Of a stretch of 27,933 bases of DNA, positions 8,458 to 15,728 are shown piece after piece (position 1 is the first letter of the stretch; each line of letters begins with the position of its first letter). The position numbers and the translations under genes were made by a program. Source of the stretch: an uncultured Alphaproteobacteria bacterium. GTDB taxonomy: Bacteria; Pseudomonadota; Alphaproteobacteria; TMED127. A model generated the notes under the pieces. The model did no database searches and had not been told where the DNA came from. It worked only from the letters and a program-made list of their open reading frames with translations. Location: NCBI GenBank assembly GCA_902567145.1, contig CACFLM010000004.1, positions 1 through 27,933 of the forward strand, written 5' to 3'.

Positions 8458-9934
8458 CAGTATTTCTTGTTATAAAATTATCTGCAGCATTAAGGATTTT
8501 ATCTTTTCTCTCTATTTTCATTTTCTCTAGTATTTTTACCATCATAGATAATCTTGGATTTTTTATAAAAAAAGCTTTATTTCTTTCTATAAATCTCCAA
8601 TAAAGTCCATCCATTATGTCACACCAAGGTCCTTTTTTAAAGTCCATCATTTTCATAAAATATGATGAACCACAAATATATGGCTTTGTTGCAAAAATAC
8701 CCCCATCACTAAACAAACCCATTCCAAAAACATTGGGAGACATAACCCAATCCGAGGAATCGATGAACATTTCCATAAACCATTTGTAAGCCAATTGAGG
8801 TTTGATCTCACATAAATTCATAATGTTACATAAGATCATTAATCTTTCAATATGATGAGTCCATCCATACTTCAGTGCGTTATTAATTGAAAAGTCCAGT
8901 GGGGTAAGACCTGTAGTCCCGTTATACCAACTCTTTTTCATTATTCTATTATGGTTAAAAAAATTACTGTTATCTAACCTTTGATCAAAATTTTGATAAA
9001 TTCCTCTAACAAATTCTCTCCATCCAATTATTTGCCTTACATATCCTTCATATGAATTAAGTTTAACTCTCGTATTAGATTCTAGTTTTGAAATAATTTC
9101 TTTTGGAGTTATTAATCCCAAATTTATTTGAGGACTAAGTGCAGAATGAAATAATATATTATCTCTTTGATCAACAGCATCTTCGAAGTCACCAAATTTC
9201 TCAATTTTATGTTTTAGGAAGTGATCAAAAAACTTGTTAACTTCTTCCCTAGAAGTGCATGCCCAAAAGTTATCAACACTCCCTGGATGATCTGAAAAAA
9301 CTTTTGAAACAATCTTTTTCAATCTATTTGTATGTTCTGTTTCATGAAATACATACTTTTTTGGAAATTTAATATCCTTAGGGAGTCTTTTTCTATTCTC
9401 CTCATCAAAACTCCATTTACCTCCAGTTGGTTTTCCATTTGATTCAATTAAAATATTGTGTTTGATTCTTTGCTTTTTATAAAAGTTCGCCATAAAAGGT
9501 TTTTTTGTTTCTTTTAAATAACTTTTAAATTCATTTCTTGTGGTTAGAAACATTGGTGATTCTAAATAATTTAATTTGACACTACCTAATGCTTTAAGTA
9601 GTTGCTTTTCAAAAAACTTATCCTCAACCTGAAAAAGAGAAACTTCTTCTATAGCATTTTCTTTTATTAGTTTCAGAAGTTTATCACTGTATTTATCTTT
9701 AAAATCACTATGTTCTATAGATTTATATATAATTTCAAAATTGTTAAATCTTAATTCATCTGCAAATGAACGCATTGATGATAGAAAGAGTAAAATTTTC
9801 TGTTTATGATGTTTTTGATACGTACATAGTTGGAAATCTTCACACATAAGAAAAACATGATCGTCCTTAAACTTCTCAAAATTAATTAGATTAAAGAGTT
9901 GATTACCTAAAATAACAAAGATTTTTTTTTTCAT
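8447..9934 (-). CDS. Photolyase/cryptochrome-related protein of the COG3046 type, apparently without the Fe-S ligands
   Basis: This is a 495-residue flavoprotein-family protein related to the bacterial (6-4) photolyases (FeS-BCP/PhrB-like group). The N-terminal half (1-130, MKKKIFVILGNQLF) is the Rossmann antenna domain. The C-terminal half is the FAD domain: GYVRQIIGWREFVRG near 298-312, GWTHHIERLMILCN near 358-371, SSDWVMSPNVFGMGLFSDGG near 392-412, and ATKPYICGSSYFMKMMDF near 415-431. In the Fe-S group, the segment after 'KM' reads D-Y-C-x-x-C-x-Y with a later C-P, and a further Cys precedes the HHIERL helix. Here these positions read DFKKGPWCDI and TGLTPLDFSI, so only one of the four ligands could remain. 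Likely activities are (6-4) or CPD repair, or blue-light sensing; I cannot choose. It starts 4 bases after the stop of phrB and overlaps DUF393 by 11 bases. Confidence 0.88.
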   Translation of the reverse strand: MKKKIFVILGNQLFNLINFEKFKDDHVFLMCEDFQLCTYQKHHKQKILLFLSSMRSFADELRFNNFEIIYKSIEHSDFKDKYSDKLLKLIKENAIEEVSLFQVEDKFFEKQLLKALGSVKLNYLESPMFLTTRNEFKSYLKETKKPFMANFYKKQRIKHNILIESNGKPTGGKWSFDEENRKRLPKDIKFPKKYVFHETEHTNRLKKIVSKVFSDHPGSVDNFWACTSREEVNKFFDHFLKHKIEKFGDFEDAVDQRDNILFHSALSPQINLGLITPKEIISKLESNTRVKLNSYEGYVRQIIGWREFVRGIYQNFDQRLDNSNFFNHNRIMKKSWYNGTTGLTPLDFSINNALKYGWTHHIERLMILCNIMNLCEIKPQLAYKWFMEMFIDSSDWVMSPNVFGMGLFSDGGIFATKPYICGSSYFMKMMDFKKGPWCDIMDGLYWRFIERNKAFFIKNPRLSMMVKILEKMKIERKDKILNAADNFITRNTDEN

Positions 9935-9938
9935 AACT

Positions 9939-11354
9939 TTAAATTTTTAAACTAGAAAATGCATCAAGAGCTTTTTCTCTTGATAATTTTACATCAACAA
10001 TAGGTAATGGATAATCTTTTCCAATTTCTAGATTTATATCATCAAGAATCTCTTGAGGGCATTCCCATGGAGAATGTAAATATTTATGAGGCATATTGCT
10101 TAATTCTGGTATAAATTTTTTTATATACTCACCATCTGCATCAAACTTTCTGCCTTGAGTTATTGGGTTGAAAATTCTGAAATAAGGAGCAGCATCTGTT
10201 CCTGTTCCAGCTACCCATTGCCAACTTGCAGAGTTACTAGCGTAATCAGCATCAAATAGACAATCCCAAAACCATTTCTCTCCATTATGCCAATGTAATA
10301 AAAGATTTTTCACAAGAAAAGATCCAGCAATCATTCGTACTCGGTTATGCATATATCCAGTTTGCCATAACTCTCTCATGCCAGCGTCAACAATCGGATA
10401 ACCAGTAAGACCTCTTTTCCATAGATTCAAAGATTTATGGTTTGATTCCCACGGAAATATATTAAATTTTTTTTGTAAATTTTGATTCTGAATTTTTGGA
10501 AAATGAAACATCAAATTATAAAAGAATTCTCTCCAACCCAACTCACTCTTAAATATTTCAATATTTTTTTTATCAATATTTTTTTTAAGATCATCAATTT
10601 TATACCAAATCGTATTAACTGATATTTCTCCCCAATGTAAATAGGGAGAAATTCTAGAGACATTTGCTTTATTTGGGAAGTTTCTTCCCTCTGAATAGTT
10701 AGCCAATCCTTTTTCAAAAAAATTATTTATTTTCTTTTTTGCGTAAGGTTCTCCTATCTCCCAATGGTTTGCGATCTTATTTTCCCATTTTTCATTTTTA
10801 AGTAAATTAAGATCATCTAATCTTAAAGACTTGATTTGATGATTTAAAAAAAATAATCTTTTGGAAATTGGTCTTCTTGGTGGTCTTTTGTTTAAACAAC
10901 CCCTCTGATAAAATGGAGTAAAGATTTTGTATGGAGTGCCATCAGATTTTAATACCTCCCATGGTTCCCATAATAGAGAAGCATTAAATGTTTTAACTTC
11001 CACTTTCCTATTAAGAAAGTTCTTTAGTAATTTATCTCTCTCAATCCTCCAAGGCTCATAACATCTATTCCACGAAATCTCTGATATCTTATATTTTTCT
11101 AACAACTCTTGGAAAACTTTTTTAGGATCACCTTTATAGAATAATATATTTTGATTAAGTTGTTGATTTAGGTTTTTGAGCGAATGATGAAGCCATGTTT
11201 TACTTGCAGATCCCAATTTTCTATCACAATTAACTTCATCAAGAATAAAAATACAAATAATATTTTCGTGTTTTGTTGATAAATAATTCAAAGATGGGTT
11301 GTCAGAGACTCTCAAGTCCTGCCTAAACCAATGTACCGCAAATTCATGTTTCAT
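9939..11354 (-). CDS. phrB: Deoxyribodipyrimidine photolyase (CPD, class I)
   Basis: This enzyme repairs cyclobutane pyrimidine dimers in DNA using blue light and reduced FAD. The 471-residue length is normal. The N-terminus (VHWFRQDLRVSDNP, residues 7-20) starts the antenna-binding domain. The FAD/DNA domain contains SRISPYLHWGEIS (about 233-245), GWREFFYNLMFHFP (about 270-283), TGYPIVDAGMRELWQTGYMHN (about 315-335), then WQWVAGTGTDAAPYFRIFNP (about 379-398). These carry the FAD-contact residues, and the Trp residues of the electron-transfer chain appear to be conserved. It leads the four-gene cassette; ATG at 11354 has only a weak AAGAA upstream. It diverges from the MAPEG gene across 36 bases, so both promoters are squeezed into that gap or into coding sequence. 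Confidence 0.95.
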   Translation of the reverse strand: MKHEFAVHWFRQDLRVSDNPSLNYLSTKHENIICIFILDEVNCDRKLGSASKTWLHHSLKNLNQQLNQNILFYKGDPKKVFQELLEKYKISEISWNRCYEPWRIERDKLLKNFLNRKVEVKTFNASLLWEPWEVLKSDGTPYKIFTPFYQRGCLNKRPPRRPISKRLFFLNHQIKSLRLDDLNLLKNEKWENKIANHWEIGEPYAKKKINNFFEKGLANYSEGRNFPNKANVSRISPYLHWGEISVNTIWYKIDDLKKNIDKKNIEIFKSELGWREFFYNLMFHFPKIQNQNLQKKFNIFPWESNHKSLNLWKRGLTGYPIVDAGMRELWQTGYMHNRVRMIAGSFLVKNLLLHWHNGEKWFWDCLFDADYASNSASWQWVAGTGTDAAPYFRIFNPITQGRKFDADGEYIKKFIPELSNMPHKYLHSPWECPQEILDDINLEIGKDYPLPIVDVKLSREKALDAFSSLKI

Positions 11355-11390
11355 TTCTTTTTGAATTAATTTAATTTAAGTGATAAATAT

Positions 11391-11876
11391 ATGTATCATT
11401 TATTGAGAATTTCAATGTTGCGAACCACTATAGAAATTATTTATTTGTTAACTATACTGTACTTATGCCTTCTATATTATAAATTATTTCTCAACGTTGT
11501 AAAACTTAGAAGGGAAATGAAAGTTTCTGTAGGTTTTAATAATAAAAAGTTGGAACGAGCAATTAGAGCTCATTCAAATTTTTGTGAAACTGTCCCCTTT
11601 GTAATTCTTATTAGTTTTATCCTTTATTTTAATAATTTATTAATTTTCTCAACAACTTCTGTTCTGATACTTGCAGTAGGAAGAACAATCCATTCTAAAG
11701 CCATTTCTGATATAAATGAAAATATTTTAGACAGAAGAAAAGGAATGAAGCTTACTATATTATCATTAACCGTAGGTTTTATTGGTGTAGTCTTCTATAT
11801 TTCTAAATTACTTTTTTTCTCCTACCAAGCATCCATATATACCACAATTCTACCACAATATATCAACTATATTTAA
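11391..11876 (+). CDS. MAPEG-family membrane protein
   Basis: This 161-residue protein has about four membrane helices (around 15-37, 68-88, 90-100 and 120-145). Residues 58-70 read RAIRAHSNFCETVPF, the R-x-x-x-N-x-x-E-x-x-P signature of MAPEG proteins (glutathione S-transferase/eicosanoid group), whose bacterial members are mostly uncharacterised. A glutathione-dependent peroxidase or transferase role is a family inference only. Two starts are possible: ATG 11391 and ATG 11415 (MLRTTIEIIY). The second has GAGAAT about 6 bases upstream, and a TGATAAAT box at 11381-11388 sits too close to the first ATG unless that mRNA is leaderless, so 11415 may be the real start. It is divergent from phrB and convergent with the tRNA-Ser gene. 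Confidence 0.8.
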   Translation: MYHLLRISMLRTTIEIIYLLTILYLCLLYYKLFLNVVKLRREMKVSVGFNNKKLERAIRAHSNFCETVPFVILISFILYFNNLLIFSTTSVLILAVGRTIHSKAISDINENILDRRKGMKLTILSLTVGFIGVVFYISKLLFFSYQASIYTTILPQYINYI

Positions 11877-11928
11877 AGAAATTCAATAAATTTTAAAAGT
11901 TTTTCGCATATTCTACGCACATTAATAG

Positions 11929-12020
11929 TGGCGGAGAGGATGGGATTCGAACCCACGATAGATGTTGCCACCTATAACGGTTTAGCAAACCGTCGCCTTC
12001 AGCCACTCGGCCACCTCTCC
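11929..12020 (-). tRNA. tRNA-Ser (anticodon GCU)
   Basis: Read on the minus strand, the 5' acceptor GGAGAGG pairs with CCTCTCC near the 3' end, followed by discriminator G and an encoded CCA (11929-11931). The anticodon arm is ACGGTTTGCTAAACCGT with GCT, decoding AGC/AGU. The long variable arm (TATAGGTGGCAACATCTATC) and a GGGTTCGAATCCC T arm are the class II form expected of tRNA-Ser. The D arm has GAGTGGCTGAAGGC. Its 5' end lies only 6 bases after the gatB stop codon on the same strand, so it is probably processed from the gatCAB transcript. No GC-rich terminator hairpin is visible downstream. Confidence 0.96.
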
Positions 12021-12026
12021 ATTAAT

Positions 12027-13478
12027 TTACTCATTTAACCTTTTAATAAGAAGTTCGTTTACAAGTTTTGGATTTGCCTTTCCTTGAGATACTTTCATGA
12101 CTTGTCCAACGAAAAATCCAAATAATTTATCTTTTCCATTTTTATAATCCTCTACCATCTTTAAATTTTCTTGTAAAACAGTATTTATTATCTTTTCAAT
12201 TTCATTTTTATCAGAAACCTGAATTAAACCTCTCTTTTCTACAAAACTCCTAGCATCTTCATTTGATTCAATATAATCTTCAAATATCTCCTTAGCCTGC
12301 CTATTAGATATAGTCTGATCGCAAATCAAATCAATTAACGAACCAATTTTAACAGGTAAAATTCCCGAGTTTTTAATATCTTTATTATTTTTTTTTAAAT
12401 AAGAAAACATTTCACCAGTTATCCAACTTATAACAATTTTTGAATCTCTATTTTCTACAACTTCTTCGAAAAAATTTGCGATATCTTTGTCATTTACAAT
12501 TATTTCTGCATCGTAGCTACTCAAGTTAAATTTTCTGATTAATCTATTCTTTCTTTCATCAGGAAGTTCAGGTAATTTATTTTTCAATTCATTAATCTGT
12601 TTGTCAGAAATTATTAAAGGCGGTAAATCTGGATCTGGGAAATATCTATAATCATGAGATTCTTCTTTGCTTCGCATAGATCTTGTTTCGCCATCATTTG
12701 GATCAAACAATCTGGTTTCTTGCGATATTTTCCCACCACTTTCTAGTATTTTAACTTGTCTTCGTGATTCATATTCAATTGCTTGTTGAATAAATTTTAT
12801 AGAATTTACATTTTTAATTTCACACCTTGTTCCCATCTTCTCACCCTGAAGTTTTACGGAAACATTAACATCTGCTCTCAAATTTCCTTTTTCCATGTTG
12901 CCATCACAACTCCCAATATACTTGAGAATGCTTCTTAGCTTTTTAACGTACTCCCCAGCCTCTAATGGACTTCTCATATCGGGTTCGGATACAATTTCCA
13001 TTAGAGCACAACCCGATCTATTTAAGTCAATAAATGAATTATCAGCATCTTGATCATGCAGACTCTTTCCAGCATCTTGTTCAAGATGAAGACGTGTAAT
13101 TCCTATTCGCTTTTCCTCACCTTTGACGTCTATGATTATATAACCCTCACCTACAATTGGATGGTCAAACTGTGATATCTGGTATCCTTGAGGAAGATCT
13201 GGATAAAAATAATTTTTTCTATCAAAAATTGACATTTTATTTATTTTTGCATTTAAACTTAAACCAGTAAGAATTGCTTGTTCCACACAATATTTATTAA
13301 TCACAGGAAGCGCACCAGGCATTCCACAATCAACCAGATCAACCTGAGAGTTTGGATCCGCACCCCAGTCTGTTGACGCAACAGAAAATAATTTGGACTT
13401 TGAGCTAATTTGAGCATGCACTTCCAGACCTAAAACAACCTCCCAAATGCCTTTATTTCCCTTTATCTGATATTCCAT
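12027..13478 (-). CDS. gatB: Asp-tRNA(Asn)/Glu-tRNA(Gln) amidotransferase subunit B
   Basis: GatB is the kinase/tRNA-binding subunit of the GatCAB complex. It phosphorylates the side chain of Asp or Glu misacylated on tRNA(Asn)/tRNA(Gln), then accepts ammonia from GatA. The 483-residue length is normal. The N-terminal cradle domain begins EVVLGLEVHAQISSKSKLFS (about 14-33). The signature DLPQGYQISQFDHPI is near 93-107, and GNLRADVNVSVK near 198-209. The C-terminal helical and YqeY-like tail (about 330-483) ends GQVMKVSQGKANPKLVN. Its ATG overlaps the gatA TAA by one base (TAATG), with AGGGG upstream as RBS. Third gene of gatC-gatA-gatB; tRNA-Ser follows at once. Confidence 0.97.
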   Translation of the reverse strand: MEYQIKGNKGIWEVVLGLEVHAQISSKSKLFSVASTDWGADPNSQVDLVDCGMPGALPVINKYCVEQAILTGLSLNAKINKMSIFDRKNYFYPDLPQGYQISQFDHPIVGEGYIIIDVKGEEKRIGITRLHLEQDAGKSLHDQDADNSFIDLNRSGCALMEIVSEPDMRSPLEAGEYVKKLRSILKYIGSCDGNMEKGNLRADVNVSVKLQGEKMGTRCEIKNVNSIKFIQQAIEYESRRQVKILESGGKISQETRLFDPNDGETRSMRSKEESHDYRYFPDPDLPPLIISDKQINELKNKLPELPDERKNRLIRKFNLSSYDAEIIVNDKDIANFFEEVVENRDSKIVISWITGEMFSYLKKNNKDIKNSGILPVKIGSLIDLICDQTISNRQAKEIFEDYIESNEDARSFVEKRGLIQVSDKNEIEKIINTVLQENLKMVEDYKNGKDKLFGFFVGQVMKVSQGKANPKLVNELLIKRLNE

Positions 13479-14929
13479 TAGAAGCCCCTAGATCTTTCAA
13501 TTAAATCTCCTGCTGCGAGAACCGAAACTTCATCAAATGGTTTTCCAACTACTTGTAATCCAATTGGTAGTCCTACCTTATTAAAACCTGAACTTACAGA
13601 AATTGCAGGTAGGCCTGCTAAACTTGCAGGTACAGTTAGAACGTCATTTAAATACATTTCAATTGGGTCAGTTTGCTTCTCTCCAATTGGAAAAGCAACA
13701 TTGGGTGTTGTTGGGGTAAGAATTAAGTCACATTTCTGGAAAGATTTTTTAAAATCTTCCGCAATAAGTTTTCTTACTTTCAAAGCTTTCAAGTAATAAG
13801 CATCGTAATATCCTGCTGATAAGACATATGTTCCAATCATCAAACGTCTTTTTACTTCTTTTCCAAAGCCGATTCCTCTGGTCTTTTGATACAACTCAGT
13901 TAGATCTTTTGCTTCGTGTCTAAAACCATATCGAATTCCGTCGTATCTAGCAAGATTAGCTGATGCCTCAGCTGGTGCAATAATATAATAGGTAGGAAGA
14001 GCTGCCTCAGTATGAGGTAGTGAGATATCTATAATTATTGCACCTTCTTTTTTAAACCATTTGATTCCTTCGTCCCATACCTTTTTTATTTCACAATTTA
14101 ATCCATCAATTAAGTACTCTTTAGGTATTCCAATTTTCATACCTTTAATGTTTAAATTCTTATACTCAGAAAAATTTGGTATGCTGTTTCTTGAACTTGT
14201 GGAATCTTTTTTGTCAAAGCTTGTCATTGATTGCAACATAATTGCTGAGTCCTCAACTGTTTTTGTAATTGGTCCAGCTTGATCTAAGGAAGATGCAAAT
14301 GCTATCATACCAAATCTTGAACATCTTCCGTAAGTTGGCTTTAGACCTACTAATCCGCAAAAAGATGCAGGTTGCCTTATAGACCCCCCAGTATCTGAAC
14401 CAGTAGCACCCAAACAAAGATCTGCAGAAACTGCGGAAGCTGAACCTCCAGAAGACCCTCCAGGAACTAAATTTTTATTTTTGTCAGACTCTGATTTTAA
14501 TGGATTAATTACATTTCCAAAAAAACTTGTTGTATTGGCAGAACCCATTGCAAACTCATCCATATTTGTTTTACCCAACATAATAGCACCTGAATTCCAA
14601 AGATTTTTTGAAACAGTTGATTCATAAAAAGGAACAAAATTCTCTAAAATTTTTGAACCAGCGGTTGTTTTTATCCCATTTGTACAGAAAAGATCCTTCA
14701 TACCAATTGGAACACCTTCAAGTGGACCAGAATTATTCTCCATTAATTTCTTATCTGAGTTTTTGGCCATCTCAATAGCTTTATCAAAAGTTGAAGTTAT
14801 AAAACAATTTAATTCTTCATTATCCTCTATTTTCTTAATAAAGTGTTGAGTTAATTCAAGTGAAGTAAAATCTTTTTTAATCAAACTATTTATTGCCGAA
14901 GAAATTGTGAGATTATCAAATTCTGTCAC
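13478..14929 (-). CDS. gatA: Asp-tRNA(Asn)/Glu-tRNA(Gln) amidotransferase subunit A
   Basis: GatA is the glutaminase subunit of GatCAB: it releases ammonia from glutamine and channels it to GatB. It belongs to the amidase-signature family. The Lys/cis-Ser/Ser triad is visible as K78 (PIGMKDLF), S159 (VPGGSSGGS) and S183 (DTGGSIRQPASF); the 24-residue Ser-Ser spacing matches that of known GatA. Total length, 483 residues, is normal. The start is GTG at 14929, overlapping the gatC TGA as GTGA, with AAGG upstream; this implies translational coupling. The stop overlaps the gatB start by one base. Confidence 0.97.
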   Translation of the reverse strand: MTEFDNLTISSAINSLIKKDFTSLELTQHFIKKIEDNEELNCFITSTFDKAIEMAKNSDKKLMENNSGPLEGVPIGMKDLFCTNGIKTTAGSKILENFVPFYESTVSKNLWNSGAIMLGKTNMDEFAMGSANTTSFFGNVINPLKSESDKNKNLVPGGSSGGSASAVSADLCLGATGSDTGGSIRQPASFCGLVGLKPTYGRCSRFGMIAFASSLDQAGPITKTVEDSAIMLQSMTSFDKKDSTSSRNSIPNFSEYKNLNIKGMKIGIPKEYLIDGLNCEIKKVWDEGIKWFKKEGAIIIDISLPHTEAALPTYYIIAPAEASANLARYDGIRYGFRHEAKDLTELYQKTRGIGFGKEVKRRLMIGTYVLSAGYYDAYYLKALKVRKLIAEDFKKSFQKCDLILTPTTPNVAFPIGEKQTDPIEMYLNDVLTVPASLAGLPAISVSSGFNKVGLPIGLQVVGKPFDEVSVLAAGDLIERSRGF

Positions 14930-15213
14930 TCTACAACCTTTGGCACGACAAAGAAACCTGTAATATTCTTAGGGGAATTTTGAAGTATCTCATCAGTTTT
15001 AAAATTTGACTTTGATTCATCATCCCTCATTATCATTGATTCATTAAATACAGAAAGCATGGGATTAACATTTTCAGTATTTACTTTCTTTAACTCATCA
15101 ACCCAACCTAGAATATTATTCAATTCATGGATGAGCTTATCTTCCTCATCTTTTTTAACTTCGATTCTTGCTAGTATTGCAACTTTTTTTACTGTTGAAT
15201 TATCAATAGACAT
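14926..15213 (-). CDS. gatC: Asp-tRNA(Asn)/Glu-tRNA(Gln) amidotransferase subunit C
   Basis: GatC is the small 95-residue subunit that wraps the GatA-GatB interface and stabilises the amidotransferase. The N-terminus (STVKKVAILARIEVKKDEED) has the usual 'V-x-x-x-A-x-L-A/I-R-I/L' helix. The tail (about 55-95) has PMLSVFNESMIMRDDE and ends GFFVVPKVVE, typical of GatC. First gene of the gatCAB operon and divergent from ruvX across 38 bases, as in many alphaproteobacteria. No Shine-Dalgarno is visible before the ATG at 15213; a TATAAA box on the minus strand lies about 20 bases upstream. Confidence 0.93.
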   Translation of the reverse strand: MSIDNSTVKKVAILARIEVKKDEEDKLIHELNNILGWVDELKKVNTENVNPMLSVFNESMIMRDDESKSNFKTDEILQNSPKNITGFFVVPKVVE

Positions 15214-15232
15214 AAATAAAAAACTAGATTAA

Positions 15233-15240
15233 TTTATAAA
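15233..15240. promoter_or_regulatory. Palindromic TTTATAAA, possible shared -10 of gatC and ruvX
   Basis: In the 38-base gap between divergent gatC and ruvX, the palindrome reads TATAAA on both strands. It would place RNA starts about 13 bases before gatC and about 5 bases before ruvX. No -35 box is visible on either side, so this rests on position and -10 similarity only. Confidence 0.35.
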
Positions 15241-15251
15241 TAACATCAGGT

Positions 15252-15728
15252 ATGTTTGTTCGCAATATAAAAGAGTTTAAAAAAAAAACTAATAAAAAAA
15301 AAATTATTTGCTTAGATTGCGGAAAAAAAAGAGTTGGCATTGCTATTTCTGACGAAAATCATACATTAAGTATGCCTATGCAAGTAATAAATAGAAACAA
15401 AGAGTTTAATAAAAACATCAAAAATATACTAAGAGATTATAATATTGGTGGTATTCTAGTCGGCCTACCTATCGATAAAGATAAAAATATTAATAAAATG
15501 AGTCAATCTATAATAGATATCACAAAAAATATTGATTTGTATTTACTTGATAATAATGTTGATGTTCCATTTTTCTTCTGGGATGAGAATTTTACCAGTA
15601 TTGAAGCAGAAGACTTGACTAAGGGCTTTTTCAAAAATAAGAAAGAACAGAAAATAAATCTTGATAAATTTGCAGCCACAGTAATTTTGGAAGATTTTTT
15701 AAGTTATAACTTTATAAATGATGAATAA
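15252..15728 (+). CDS. ruvX: YqgF/RuvX family putative Holliday-junction resolvase or pre-16S rRNA nuclease
   Basis: This RNase H-fold protein belongs to the YqgF family, linked to 16S rRNA 5'-end maturation and proposed as a Holliday-junction resolvase. Residues 19-32 (IICLDCGKKRVGIAIS) carry the first catalytic Asp, with D replaced only in spacing by the usual 'D-x-G-x-x-R-I/V-G-I/V-A'. GGILVGLPID is near 75-84, and FFWDENFTSIEAE near 107-119 carries the conserved 'D-E-x-x-T/S-S-x-x-A'. DKFAATVILEDFL near 138-150 supplies the C-terminal Asp. The 158-residue length is normal. It begins the plus-strand run; its last 11 bases overlap the CoA-transferase gene. Confidence 0.88.
   Translation: MFVRNIKEFKKKTNKKKIICLDCGKKRVGIAISDENHTLSMPMQVINRNKEFNKNIKNILRDYNIGGILVGLPIDKDKNINKMSQSIIDITKNIDLYLLDNNVDVPFFFWDENFTSIEAEDLTKGFFKNKKEQKINLDKFAATVILEDFLSYNFINDE

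Noticed and set aside
9939..11354. Horizontal origin of the photolyase cassette
   Set aside because: The AT-rich composition looks like the neighbours, and no mobile-element remnant flanks it, so I have no positive sign of transfer.
11881..11928. Terminator after the tRNA gene
   Set aside because: TGCGTA and TGCGAA are direct, not inverted, repeats; no stem-loop can be drawn.
14061..14282. Plus-strand frame inside gatA
   Set aside because: Antisense to conserved gatA sequence; no RBS, no homology.
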